This document shows, piece by piece, positions 1 through 7,359 of a stretch of DNA of 17,232 nt. The notes beneath the pieces are model-generated. The model was not told where the DNA came from. It saw only the letters and a list, made by a program, of their open reading frames with translations, and searched no databases. Source of the stretch: Lachnospiraceae bacterium (lineage in GTDB: Bacteria > Bacillota > Clostridia > Lachnospirales > Lachnospiraceae). Each line of letters starts with the position of its first letter. Position 1 is the stretch's first letter. The position numbers and the translations under genes are program-made. The DNA lies in NCBI GenBank assembly GCA_900757145.1, contig CAAEMT010000047.1, positions 1-17,232 on the forward strand, written 5' to 3'.

Positions 1-1
1 G

Positions 2-373
2 CTTGTGGGGGAACGCGGCGTGACACTTTCAGGAGGACAGCGCCAGAGAGTCGCAATCGCAAGGATGCTCCTGCAGAAAGCTCCGATCATGGTGTTTGAT
101 GATTCGCTCTCGGCGGTAGACTCTGAGACAGATTCCCTGATACGAAAAGCCCTGAAAGAGCGGATGAAGGATGCGACCGTAATTCTGATCTCGCATCGCA
201 TTACGACACTGATGGGCGCATCAAATATCATGGTGCTCTCAGGCGGCAGGATCGCGCAGCTTGGCACACATCAGGAGCTGATCGCGCAGGACGGCATTTA
301 CAGGCGGATTTATGAGATACAGATGAGCCATGATGACAGAAGGGAGGTGGCACAGGAGAATGGCAGCTTATGA
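2..373 (+). CDS. Half-ABC exporter, C-terminal part of ATPase domain (partial, degenerate-site subunit)
   Basis: Only the C-terminal 123 or so residues are present; the gene enters from the left edge and no start is visible. The reading frame shows the ABC signature (LSGGQRQR), a Walker B strand ending in Asp-Asp (IMVFDDSLSAVD) and an H-loop (ISHR). The usual catalytic Glu after Walker B is replaced by Asp. In heterodimeric exporters such as BmrC of Bacillus, a DDSLSAVD sequence marks the subunit carrying the degenerate ATP site. The next gene begins 14 nt before this stop and encodes a full partner with a normal Glu, so the two probably form one heterodimeric membrane exporter. The substrate cannot be told; drugs, lipids or peptides are all possible. 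Family call is firm, pairing is inference. Confidence 0.9.
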   Translation, partial: LVGERGVTLSGGQRQRVAIARMLLQKAPIMVFDDSLSAVDSETDSLIRKALKERMKDATVILISHRITTLMGASNIMVLSGGRIAQLGTHQELIAQDGIYRRIYEIQMSHDDRREVAQENGSL

Positions 374-2192
374 AGAACAGGAATATAACAAACCGTTTCA
401 ACTGAAAACATGGGCGAAGCTTCTCCCTTTTTTCAGACCGTACCGGAAGTTTTTTATCATTACTTTTACACTGAATATCCTGCTTGCGGGAGTCGATATT
501 CTCGTGCCGCTTTTCCAAAGCTATGCGATCGATCATTTTATCGTTTCGGATACGCTTACGGGGATAGGCAGATTCGCCCTGATTTATGCGTCGGTGATCG
601 TACTGCAGACAATAAGCGTATACGTCTCGGTGCGTGCCGCTACGATCATCGAAATGAACATCGGAAAGGATCTCAAATGGGCGCAGTTTGAGCACCTGCA
701 GACGCTTTCATTTTCCTATTATAATACGACTCCGGTGGGCTACATCCATGCTCGTGTTATGAGCGATACGCTGAAAATCGCGGGAATGATCGCGTGGGGT
801 ATCGTGGATATGTTCTGGGCGCTCATTTACATCATCGGCGTATTCGTGATCATGTTTGTTCTGAATGCCAGGCTGGCGCTGCTTCTTTTGCTGATCGTGC
901 CGTGCATAGCGGTTCTTACCGTATTTTTTCAGAACAGGATCCTGAAATGGAACCGAAAGGTAAGAAAGCTCAATTCCCAGATCACGAGCGCATATAATGA
1001 AGGGATCACAGGCGTGCGTACCTCAAAGAGCATGGTGATTGAAAAAGACAATGAAAAAGATTTTTTTGCACTGGCAGGCAATATGAACCATGCGGCACGC
1101 CATGCCGCGAAGCTGAACGCACTGTATATTCCACTGATCCTGTTTTTCAGTTCCGTGGCGGCGGCGCTTGTACTTACAAAGGGCGGCTACATGGTGCAAG
1201 AAGAGGTAATGCAGCTTGGTATGCTTTCTGTCTTTATCTCCTATGCGCTTGTCATTTTTGAGCCGATACAGCAGCTTGCGAGACTTCTCGCAGATCTGAT
1301 CTCGTGTCAGGCAAATATCGAGCGTGTGATGGATCTGCTCGCACAGCAGCCGAACGTGACAGACCGGCCGGACGTAATAGAAAAATACGGTGACAATTTC
1401 CACCCGAAAAAGGAAAACTGGGAAAAGATAAGAGGCGAGATTGATTTTGAGGACGTGTCCTTTATGTATCCTGACGGAAAAGAGTATGTGCTGGAGCATT
1501 TCAATCTGCATATTCCTGCGGGGATGAATGTCGCAATCGTCGGAGAAACGGGTGCAGGCAAGTCAACGCTTGTCAATCTTGCAGGCCGCTTCTTTGAACC
1601 GACAAAGGGGCGCATCCTGATCGACGGTGTCGATTACCGCGAGCGTTCGCAGCTCTGGCTGCACAGTCAGATCGGGTATGTACTGCAGAATCCGCATCTG
1701 TTTTCCGGGACAGTACGCGAGAATATCCGCTATGGGCGGCTGGATGCGACTGATGAAGAAATCGAGGAGGCGGCAAAGCGCGTGTCGGCAGACGTTGTGG
1801 TAGAAAAGCTCGAAAAAGGCTATGACAGCGATGTGGGAGAGAGCGGAGGCCGGCTTTCGACGGGGGAAAAACAGCTCATCTCCTTTGCGCGCGCGATACT
1901 TGCCGATCCGGCGATCTTTGTATTGGATGAGGCGACCTCCTCTATTGATACAGCCACAGAGCAGCTGATCCAAAAAGCTACGCAGACGCTCCTCAAAGGT
2001 CATACCTCCTTTGTGATCGCTCACAGGCTCTCGACGATCCGAAATGCAGATCTGATCCTTGTCGTAAAGGACGGCAAGATCATTGAGCGCGGTACGCACA
2101 AAGAGCTGCTGGCGAAAAAGGGATATTACCGTGACCTGTATTACAAGCAGTTCGAAGAAGAGTCCGCAATGCAGGTATTTGAGGAAGAGTAA
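360..2192 (+). CDS. Half-ABC exporter (TMD-NBD), catalytic partner of a heterodimeric multidrug-type transporter
   Basis: A 610-residue protein with an N-terminal exporter membrane domain (about residues 25-310, six hydrophobic segments) and a C-terminal ATPase. Walker A is GETGAGKS at residues 395-402, the Q-loop is in YVLQNPHLFSGTVREN, Walker B ends in Asp523-Glu524, the D-loop is SSID, and the H-loop is IAHRLST. The signature is the variant LSTGEKQ (from residue 499) instead of LSGGQ. I chose ATG 360 because AGGGAGG at 341-347 is suitably spaced; an in-frame ATG at 330 has no ribosome binding site. The gene overlaps the upstream half-transporter by 14 nt, indicating translational coupling. 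With a normal catalytic Glu here and Asp in the partner, the pair matches heterodimeric exporters of the BmrCD/TM287-288 type. Substrate unknown. Confidence 0.93.
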   Translation: MAAYEEQEYNKPFQLKTWAKLLPFFRPYRKFFIITFTLNILLAGVDILVPLFQSYAIDHFIVSDTLTGIGRFALIYASVIVLQTISVYVSVRAATIIEMNIGKDLKWAQFEHLQTLSFSYYNTTPVGYIHARVMSDTLKIAGMIAWGIVDMFWALIYIIGVFVIMFVLNARLALLLLLIVPCIAVLTVFFQNRILKWNRKVRKLNSQITSAYNEGITGVRTSKSMVIEKDNEKDFFALAGNMNHAARHAAKLNALYIPLILFFSSVAAALVLTKGGYMVQEEVMQLGMLSVFISYALVIFEPIQQLARLLADLISCQANIERVMDLLAQQPNVTDRPDVIEKYGDNFHPKKENWEKIRGEIDFEDVSFMYPDGKEYVLEHFNLHIPAGMNVAIVGETGAGKSTLVNLAGRFFEPTKGRILIDGVDYRERSQLWLHSQIGYVLQNPHLFSGTVRENIRYGRLDATDEEIEEAAKRVSADVVVEKLEKGYDSDVGESGGRLSTGEKQLISFARAILADPAIFVLDEATSSIDTATEQLIQKATQTLLKGHTSFVIAHRLSTIRNADLILVVKDGKIIERGTHKELLAKKGYYRDLYYKQFEEESAMQVFEEE

Positions 2193-2212
2193 AAAATTAT
2201 ATATGCAGCAGG

Positions 2213-2260
2213 AGTGCAGCGAGCATGGCGGGGAAGCGATGTTCGCGGCACTTCTTTTTT
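2213..2260 (+). terminator. Intrinsic terminator after the ABC exporter pair
   Basis: AGTGC (2213-2217) pairs with GCACT (2248-2252), and inside it GCGAGCAT (2219-2226) pairs with ATGTTCGC (2239-2246) with one G-U pair. TCTTTTTT follows (2253-2260). It separates the exporter operon from the SOS promoter that starts about 30 nt later. Confidence 0.75.
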
Positions 2261-2292
2261 GTGTCATAGGAAAGACATGAAAAATCTGTCTG

Positions 2293-2339
2293 TTGACAGA
2301 ACATACATTCGACACTATAATGGAAAAGAACATATGTTC
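2293..2339 (+). promoter_or_regulatory. SOS promoter: consensus -35/-10 with two LexA/DinR-like boxes
   Basis: TTGACA (2293-2298), a 17-nt spacer and TATAAT (2316-2321) form a perfect sigma-A-like promoter. GAACATATGTTC (2328-2339) is a perfect dyad matching the Gram-positive LexA/DinR box core (GAAC-N4-GTTC) and covers the expected transcription start. GAACATACATTC (2299-2310), one base away from the same core, lies in the spacer between -35 and -10. Repressor at either site would block RNA polymerase. The downstream genes (Y-family polymerase, YolD-like) are classic SOS targets, which supports the reading. Confidence 0.88.
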
Positions 2340-2367
2340 TAAAGTGGAATGAAAAGGAGATGGGGAT

Positions 2368-2673
2368 ATGGCTGTACCGATTGGGAACGGAGATTTTTTT
2401 ACCTGCGACTATCCGCAGCATTTGCTTCCGATCTCCTGCATTGCAGCATTTTCATATGGAGGCGGCGTGCGTCCGCAGTATATACAGATCACTTTTTCGG
2501 ACGGGCGCAGGATGACCTTCCAAATCGGAAAAATCCATCAGATACAGGATCATAAGAATTGCGATATTACGTTTACCTGTGATATATTGGATGGACAGAG
2601 AAGCAGGCAGGCGGTACTGTATTTTGACAGGAAGCGGGATCGGTGGTTTTTGCGAAAGGACAGTTTCGGATGA
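2368..2673 (+). CDS. Small conserved-looking protein of unknown function, first gene of SOS cassette
   Basis: A 101-residue soluble protein with no signal peptide or membrane segment. AAGGAGA at 2354-2360 sits 7 nt before the ATG. The sequence alternates polar and hydrophobic residues in a way that suggests beta structure (PQYIQITFSDGRRMTFQIGKI; later AVLYFDRKRDRWFL). I recognise no named domain. It is the first gene after the LexA-controlled promoter and lies 60 nt ahead of the translesion polymerase, so it is presumably DNA-damage-induced and may be an accessory factor of the polymerase. That role is inference from position only. Confidence 0.72.
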   Translation: MAVPIGNGDFFTCDYPQHLLPISCIAAFSYGGGVRPQYIQITFSDGRRMTFQIGKIHQIQDHKNCDITFTCDILDGQRSRQAVLYFDRKRDRWFLRKDSFG

Positions 2674-2733
2674 GATGAATAGATAAGAGGGATTTTGCAT
2701 GAGCTGTATGGCAAAGGAAAGGGAGGAAGAAAG

Positions 2734-4263
2734 ATGGCAGAGCAGACAGAACCACGGGCGTATGCGGCGATAGATCTGAAATCATTCTATGCATCCGTGG
2801 AATGCCATGAGCGGAATCTGAATCCTCTGGAGACAAATCTCGTAGTGGCGGACGTGAGCAGGACGGAAAAGACGATCTGTCTGGCGGTGTCGCCGTCGCT
2901 GAAAGCGTGCGGGATACCGGGGCGGCCGCGGCTGTTCGAGGTGGTACAGCGGACGGAGCAGGTCAATAGAGAGCGGCTGCAAAGAGCGCCGGGCAGAAGA
3001 TTTACAGCGGGATCGTATGATCAAACGGAGCTTAAGGCTCATCCTGAATATAAATTGGAGTATATCGTGGCTGTGCCGAGAATGGCGCTGTATATAGAGT
3101 ACAGTCGCCGGATTTATGAGGTGTATCTGAAATATATCGCGCCGGAGGATATCCATGTCTACAGTATTGATGAGGTGATGATGGACTTTACCTCCTATCT
3201 GAAAACGTATGAAGTCACACCGGAGCAGCTTGCGAAAAGGATCGTGCAGGATATTTTTGAGACGACAGGCATCACGGCGACAGCAGGGATCGGCTCCAAC
3301 CTGTATTTGTGCAAGGTGGCTATGGATATTGTCGCAAAACGTGTGGAACCGGATGAGGATGGCGTGCGTATCGCACGGCTGGATGAGAGGTCTTACCGAC
3401 GGATGCTCTGGGATCATACGCCAATCACTGATTTTTGGCGCATAGGGGCGGGATATGCCAGAAAATTAAAGGAGAATGGTATCTTCACGATGGGAGACGT
3501 TGCACGCTGCTCGATCGGAAAACCGAACAGTTATCACAACGAAGAGCTTTTGTACCGGCTTTTTGGCATCAATGCAGAGCTTCTGATCGATCACGCATGG
3601 GGATGGGAGCCGTGTACGATCGCAGAGATCAAAGCATACAGGCCGGAATCGAAGAGCATTTGTTCCGGTCAGGTACTTTCCTGCCCTTATGGAGCAGAAA
3701 AGGCACGGATCATCGTTAGGGAGATGGCAGAGGCTCTCTCGCTTGAGCTGGTAGAGAAAAGGCTTGTGACAGACCAGCTCTCACTTACGGTCGGGTACGA
3801 CAGTACCAGTCTTTCACTTCCCGGTATTCATTATGACGGGAAAGTAAAGACGAATCATTACGGCAAAAAGGTGCCGGAGCATGCGCACGGGACAGTGAAT
3901 CTTCAAAGAAAAACGTCATCTTCGCAGATGATCGCGCAGGCAGTGTCGGAATTGTACGACCGGATCGCAGATCGCAGGCTTTTTGTGCGGCGGATCAACA
4001 TATCGGCGAACCGCCTTGAGGATGAAAGAAAAGCGCAGGAGGCAGTCTGCTATGAGCAGTACAGCCTGTTTACGGATTACGACAGGCTGAAACAGCAGCG
4101 GGAAGAGGAAAAGGCAGCTTTGAAAAAGGAGCGGAAGCTGCAGGAGGCGATGCTGGATATACAGAAGCGTTTCGGAAAAAATGCGGTGCTCAAAGGGACG
4201 AATCTTATGGACGGAGCGACAGGACGGGAGCGAAATGCGGAGATCGGCGGACACCGGGCGTAG
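2734..4263 (+). CDS. Y-family translesion DNA polymerase (UmuC/DinB/UvrX-like)
   Basis: A 509-residue Y-family polymerase that copies past damaged bases at the cost of fidelity. Motif I is at residues 10-23 (YAAIDLKSFYASVE), with metal-binding Asp14 and the aromatic steric-gate region at Phe18-Tyr19. The second catalytic motif is YSIDEVMMDF, with Asp146 and Glu147. A thumb/HhH-like part follows at about 210-270 and the little-finger region at about 300-440. A charged helical tail (about 445-509) makes it longer than the roughly 350-420 residues usual for DinB or UvrX. Start chosen at ATG 2734 because GGGAGG at 2721-2726 fits; an in-frame TTG at 2695 has no such site. It lies between the small SOS-cassette protein and a YolD-like protein, the Bacillus UvrX/YqjW-YolD arrangement. 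I cannot separate UvrX-type from other UmuC-like branches. Confidence 0.93.
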   Translation: MAEQTEPRAYAAIDLKSFYASVECHERNLNPLETNLVVADVSRTEKTICLAVSPSLKACGIPGRPRLFEVVQRTEQVNRERLQRAPGRRFTAGSYDQTELKAHPEYKLEYIVAVPRMALYIEYSRRIYEVYLKYIAPEDIHVYSIDEVMMDFTSYLKTYEVTPEQLAKRIVQDIFETTGITATAGIGSNLYLCKVAMDIVAKRVEPDEDGVRIARLDERSYRRMLWDHTPITDFWRIGAGYARKLKENGIFTMGDVARCSIGKPNSYHNEELLYRLFGINAELLIDHAWGWEPCTIAEIKAYRPESKSICSGQVLSCPYGAEKARIIVREMAEALSLELVEKRLVTDQLSLTVGYDSTSLSLPGIHYDGKVKTNHYGKKVPEHAHGTVNLQRKTSSSQMIAQAVSELYDRIADRRLFVRRINISANRLEDERKAQEAVCYEQYSLFTDYDRLKQQREEEKAALKKERKLQEAMLDIQKRFGKNAVLKGTNLMDGATGRERNAEIGGHRA

Positions 4264-4317
4264 AGGATGACGGAACGTACAGAATATAAAGAATAAATAT
4301 ACCAGAGGTGAGGCAGG

Positions 4318-4785
4318 ATGAGAGACTATGAAGATATGATAGATCTTCCGCATCACGTATCAAAAAATCATCCGCAGATGTCGATGCACGATCGGGCGGC
4401 GCAGTTCGCTCCTTTTTCGGCGTTGTCAGGACACAGTGAAGCGGTAGCGGAGACAGCGCGCCTGACGGAGCGGAAAATAGAACTGGATGAATACGAGAAG
4501 CAGAGGCTGGATGAGACGCTCCTTGCTTTGCGCGCTCATATCAGGGAAAGACCGGAAATCGAGGTTACGTATTTTCTTTCGGACGAAAATAAAGAAGGAG
4601 GAAGATACGAAACGGTAAAAACAGTGCTTGCAAAGATCTGTGATACGAGCCGCAGCCTGCTTATGGCAGACGGGAGGCAGATACAGATGGATGACATTTT
4701 GAATATTACATACGAAAAACAGACGGAGGATAAAGATGACGGAATTTTGCCGCGGAAGGTCACAGGATCAGGAAGAAATCATTGA
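4318..4785 (+). CDS. YolD-like protein, polymerase V-type accessory
   Basis: A 155-residue protein with the YolD-like hallmark near residues 22-36: MSMHDRAAQFAPFSAL, followed by a Glu-rich helix. YolD-like proteins are small partners commonly encoded beside UvrX/YqjW-type Y-family polymerases, where they are thought to play a UmuD-like role. The family is otherwise mainly recognised from this context. GAGGTG at 4305-4310 supports the ATG. The C-terminal third is more charged, and the last 50 nt overlap the next gene in another frame, so its tail (from about residue 140) may be less constrained. Gene order and the upstream SOS promoter fit a shared transcript. Confidence 0.87.
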   Translation: MRDYEDMIDLPHHVSKNHPQMSMHDRAAQFAPFSALSGHSEAVAETARLTERKIELDEYEKQRLDETLLALRAHIRERPEIEVTYFLSDENKEGGRYETVKTVLAKICDTSRSLLMADGRQIQMDDILNITYEKQTEDKDDGILPRKVTGSGRNH

Positions 4786-5917
4786 TTTTATAAATATGGT
4801 ATTCAGCCAGAACAGCGTGCCGCATGATTTTAAGACATTGCTGCCGAAGCTTTACGGTGACGATGCAGATAGGGGCTGTTGTCATTTTCTGGCAAAGGAG
4901 GACGGGAAGATACGGGCCGTGGTCGGACTTTTTCTGACGCAGCTTCACGTAGGAGAACAACGGCTGAAGCTGGGGCATATCGGTTCTGTCAGTGTTCATA
5001 AATATTCCAGAGGAAAGGGATATATGAAGAAGCTGATGCATATGGCGATCGAAGCTGCAAAAGCAGAGAAAATGGATGCGCTTGTCCTTGGCGGTCTGAA
5101 GAACAGGTATCAGTATTTTGGATTTCAGCCGACCGGCATCAGGCTGAAGTACGAATTCATTCCTGAGAATGTAACACATCAGTATAGGGGAGAGGGCAGC
5201 GAGGACATTGTCTTTGCAGAAGTTACATCTTCAGCGGATCCGTTGTTTGCGGCTGTACGTTCGCTCTACGAGCAGCGTCCGGTTCACATGGACAGAGGCA
5301 GTGATGATTATTTTTACCGTGTATTGTGTTCATGGGGAAACCGCGTTTACGCTGTCTTAAAATGGGGAAAGTTTGCAGGTTATATGCTCAGCTCTGCCAA
5401 TCATCGCTATGTCGGAGAGTGGGGACTTTTTGAAAAAACAGATTTTCCGGCGGTTCTTGCAGCGTGGTTTGCAGCATTTGGCGAATCGCAGCTTGTGGTG
5501 ATATGTCCGCCGTACGATAAGGAGAGCAGCGAGATACTTGGCAGGTACAGCGAAGCCTTCCTCCCTGCCACGGGAGCGAACTGGCGTATCCTGAATTTTG
5601 AAAATGTCGCGGAAGCGTTCATGCGTCTGAAGAATGAATACGATCCGCTTGAAGTAGGAAGTCTTGGAATTTCGGTTAAAACAGATAATGAAAGCATAGA
5701 GTTTTACAGGCTTACAAGTGACGGAAAGAGCATTCATGTCAGACGGGAGGCTTTGGAGCTGCCGTGTGAGAGAAAACTGGAGCTTGACCTGCTCGATGCG
5801 CAGGAAGCGTTGTTTTCAGAAGCAGTGTATTGGAGGAATTACGATATTCCAGGCGGCGCAGCTTACAAAAATTGGTTCCCGCTGCCGCTGTATGTGGACG
5901 ATGCTGACACGTGCTGA
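4736..5917 (+). CDS. GNAT N-acetyltransferase, Eis-like (GNAT plus SCP2-like C-terminus)
   Basis: A 393-residue protein whose N-terminal half is a GNAT fold. The acetyl-CoA pyrophosphate loop is visible at about residues 85-100 (VHKYSRGKGYMKKLM, matching R/Q-x-x-G-x-G/A), followed by LVLGGLKNRYQYFGFQPTG, the typical beta-strand and YxxxGF element. Length and the second half (a further GNAT-like part, then a C-terminal part resembling a sterol-carrier fold) fit Eis-type acetyltransferases of about 400 residues, which modify amines on small molecules or proteins. The substrate here is unknown. GGAGG at 4725-4729 supports ATG 4736, inside the YolD-like gene. The 50-nt overlap suggests coupling, so an SOS-linked acetyltransferase is plausible though not proven. 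No terminator is seen directly after it. Confidence 0.85.
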   Translation: MTEFCRGRSQDQEEIIDFINMVFSQNSVPHDFKTLLPKLYGDDADRGCCHFLAKEDGKIRAVVGLFLTQLHVGEQRLKLGHIGSVSVHKYSRGKGYMKKLMHMAIEAAKAEKMDALVLGGLKNRYQYFGFQPTGIRLKYEFIPENVTHQYRGEGSEDIVFAEVTSSADPLFAAVRSLYEQRPVHMDRGSDDYFYRVLCSWGNRVYAVLKWGKFAGYMLSSANHRYVGEWGLFEKTDFPAVLAAWFAAFGESQLVVICPPYDKESSEILGRYSEAFLPATGANWRILNFENVAEAFMRLKNEYDPLEVGSLGISVKTDNESIEFYRLTSDGKSIHVRREALELPCERKLELDLLDAQEALFSEAVYWRNYDIPGGAAYKNWFPLPLYVDDADTC

Positions 5918-6020
5918 TGGATCGGCAAAAGATTGTGGAGTGAAAAAAGTCAGCGAAAATTTTCTAAGCAAAAAATCGGCGAAAAATCAGTGAAAATCTG
6001 CAAAAGCAGCGAAAAAGCAC
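5918..6020 (+). other. A-rich intergenic stretch before the rplJ promoter
   Basis: No gene. The stretch is rich in A-runs and carries four degenerate copies of a cagcgaaaa-like 9-mer (near 5951, 5977, 5988 and 6007) at irregular spacing. It lies directly upstream of the rplJ -35 box, so it could act as a curved or UP-element-like region; that is a guess. Confidence 0.35.
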
Positions 6021-6049
6021 TTGACGGATAGTAACGTGTATGCTATAGT
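6021..6049 (+). promoter_or_regulatory. Promoter of rplJL
   Basis: TTGACG (6021-6026), a 17-nt spacer and TATAGT (6044-6049), each one base from consensus. It sits just before the L10 leader, so transcription would begin at about 6056 and the leader would be the first thing made. Confidence 0.8.
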
Positions 6050-6054
6050 CTTAA

Positions 6055-6138
6055 AGACTGCCGAAGACAGCAGGTGCCGCAAGGCATAAGGAGAAAACGC
6101 CTGCCGAGGAGAAAAGAGATTCTTAGGAAGAATTTACA
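6055..6138 (+). promoter_or_regulatory. Ribosomal protein L10 leader (autoregulatory mRNA element)
   Basis: The RNA between the promoter and the attenuator contains the paired pieces ctgccgaagacagcagg (about 6058-6074) and cctgccgagg (about 6100-6109), which I recognise as the L10-leader pattern of Firmicutes. It mimics the L10/L12-binding kink-turn site of 23S rRNA. Free L10(L12)4 complex binds it and represses rplJL. It is placed immediately before a terminator and rplJ, as expected. Exact helix borders were judged by eye. Confidence 0.8.
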
Positions 6139-6165
6139 GCTCTCTGTCTAGCAGAGGGCTTTTTT
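6139..6165 (+). terminator. Attenuator terminator of the L10 leader
   Basis: GCTCTCTG (6139-6146) pairs with CAGAGGGC (6152-6159) across a 5-nt loop with one G-U pair, followed by six U (6160-6165). Its place between the leader and rplJ indicates premature termination when L10 binds. Confidence 0.88.
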
Positions 6166-6257
6166 ATTTCATCAGGACATATTTTTGAATATCGTTTTGC
6201 TGAAAGTTCCTACTTATCCGGCGGTACACTTAAATCTATAAGGAGGTGCACCATTTC

Positions 6258-6746
6258 ATGGCAAAAGTTGAACTGAAGAAACCGATCGTGGCAGAGATTT
6301 CAGAGAACATCAAAGACGCACAGTCAGTCGTTCTGGTACATTACAGTGGTATTACAGTTGAAGCTGATACAGCGCTTCGTAAAGAGCTGAGAGAAGCTGG
6401 TATTACTTACAAAGTGTACAAGAACACAATGATGAACTTCGCTTTTGAAGGTACAGACTGTGAGCCGCTGAAGCAGCATCTGGAAGGACCGAATGCTATT
6501 GCTATTTCAAAAGACGATGCAACAGCTCCGGCCAGAATCATTGCAAAGTATGCAAAGACTGCTCCGACAATGAAGATGCTCGCTGGTATCGTAGAAGGAA
6601 ACTACTATGATGAGAAGGGTGTAGCAGCACTTGCAACCGTTCCGTCAAGAGAAGAACTTCTTGGAAAACTTCTTGGAAGCATCCAGTCACCGATTACAAA
6701 TCTCGCTCGTGTGCTTAATCAGATTGCAGAGTCAAAGGCTGAGTAA
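6258..6746 (+). CDS. rplJ: 50S ribosomal protein L10
   Basis: A 162-residue L10, the base of the ribosomal stalk that holds L7/L12 dimers. It opens MAKVELKKPIVAEISENIKDAQ and shows the L10 core VLVHYSGITVEADTALRKELREAGITYKVYKNTMM, with the L7/L12-binding helix at the C-terminus (ITNLARVLNQIAESKAE). The ATG at 6258 has AGGAGGTG at 6241-6248; a GTG at 6246 in frame overlaps that site and is not the start. It is followed after 69 nt by rplL. Production is probably fed back through its own leader. The usual neighbours rplK and rplA are not upstream here. Confidence 0.97.
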   Translation: MAKVELKKPIVAEISENIKDAQSVVLVHYSGITVEADTALRKELREAGITYKVYKNTMMNFAFEGTDCEPLKQHLEGPNAIAISKDDATAPARIIAKYAKTAPTMKMLAGIVEGNYYDEKGVAALATVPSREELLGKLLGSIQSPITNLARVLNQIAESKAE

Positions 6747-6815
6747 TCACAGAACGCGGAATCGGAGATAATTTAATCAAAAAGAAAACAATATTTAAAT
6801 CAGGAGGAAAATAAA

Positions 6816-7172
6816 ATGGCAAAGTTGACAACAGCTGAATTTATCGAAGCTATTAAAGAGTTATCTGTACTTGAACTGAACGAGCTGGTAAAGGCTTGTG
6901 AGGAAGAATTTGGTGTATCTGCAGCAGCAGGCGCTGGCGCAGCAGAAGCAGCAGAGGAGAAGGACGAGTTCGACGTAGAGCTTACAGAGGTAGGTCCGAA
7001 CAAGGTTAAGGTTATCAAGGTTGTACGTGAAGCTACAGGTCTTGGTCTGAAAGAGGCTAAGGAAGTAGTAGACGGCGCACCGAAGGTAATCAAAGAGGGT
7101 GCTTCCAAGGCAGAGGCTGAGGAAATGAAGACAAAGCTCGAGGCAGAAGGCGCAAAGGTTACATTGAAATAA
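6816..7172 (+). CDS. rplL: 50S ribosomal protein L7/L12
   Basis: A 118-residue L7/L12 stalk protein, which recruits translation GTPases. The N-terminal dimerisation and L10-binding helices (about 1-35), an Ala/Glu-rich hinge (about 36-50) and the C-terminal globular domain with KVKVIKVVREATGLGLKEAKEVVDGAPK are all intact. AGGAGG at 6802-6807 precedes the ATG. Codon choice is narrow, as expected for a highly expressed gene. The gene is followed by terminators and a BlaI-type regulator, not by rpoB. Confidence 0.98.
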   Translation: MAKLTTAEFIEAIKELSVLELNELVKACEEEFGVSAAAGAGAAEAAEEKDEFDVELTEVGPNKVKVIKVVREATGLGLKEAKEVVDGAPKVIKEGASKAEAEEMKTKLEAEGAKVTLK

Positions 7173-7182
7173 TCGCGAAAGC

Positions 7183-7315
7183 TACGAGCCGTGCGAAAAT
7201 AATAAAGGCACGCGGAAGGAAACTTGTTTCCATCCGCGTGCCTTTTATTATTTTCATAGGGCGACAGCCCGCGTACGAGGAAGCGCACAGCGGTTCCGAG
7301 TTCGCACGGCTCGTA
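7183..7315. repeat. Branched palindromic element after rplL
   Basis: An outer inverted repeat, TACGAGCCGTGCGA (7183-7196) against its exact complement (7302-7315), encloses three inner hairpins. These are a nearly perfect stem of about 28 bp (7196-7223 with 7226-7254), a GGGC/GCCC hairpin (7259-7270), and a GGAA-g-CGC / GCG-g-TTCC hairpin (about 7279-7297). Together they could fold as a multi-branched RNA or a DNA cruciform. The first inner hairpin probably ends the rplJL transcript. A 22-nt hairpin sequence from it (7215-7236) recurs exactly at 7439-7460. It may be a member of a dispersed intergenic repeat family; that is inference. Confidence 0.7.
7196..7254 (+). terminator. Very long-stem terminator of rplJL, possibly bidirectional
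   Basis: The A-rich left arm (7196-7223) and U-rich right arm (7226-7254) form about 28 base pairs with one mismatch and one bulge, a GGCACGCGG core and a tight loop. The transcript ends in CCUUUUAUUAUUUU. The A-run on the opposite side gives a similar U-run on the minus strand, so it could end transcription from both sides. Confidence 0.85.
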
Positions 7316-7323
7316 AAGAAAAG

Positions 7324-7359
7324 AGGAGAGATTCCGTTTACGGAAGTCTCCGGTTTTTT
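7324..7359 (+). terminator. Second terminator downstream of rplL
   Basis: GGAGAGATTCCG (7325-7336) pairs with CGGAAGTCTCC (7341-7351) apart from a small mismatch, followed by GG and six T (7354-7359). It lies just outside the branched palindromic element. Confidence 0.75.

Noticed and set aside
5951..6016. Cluster of cagcgaaaa-like 9-mers before the rplJ promoter as a regulatory array
   Set aside because: The copies are degenerate and irregularly spaced (26, 11 and 19 nt) in A-rich DNA, so chance is a fair explanation.
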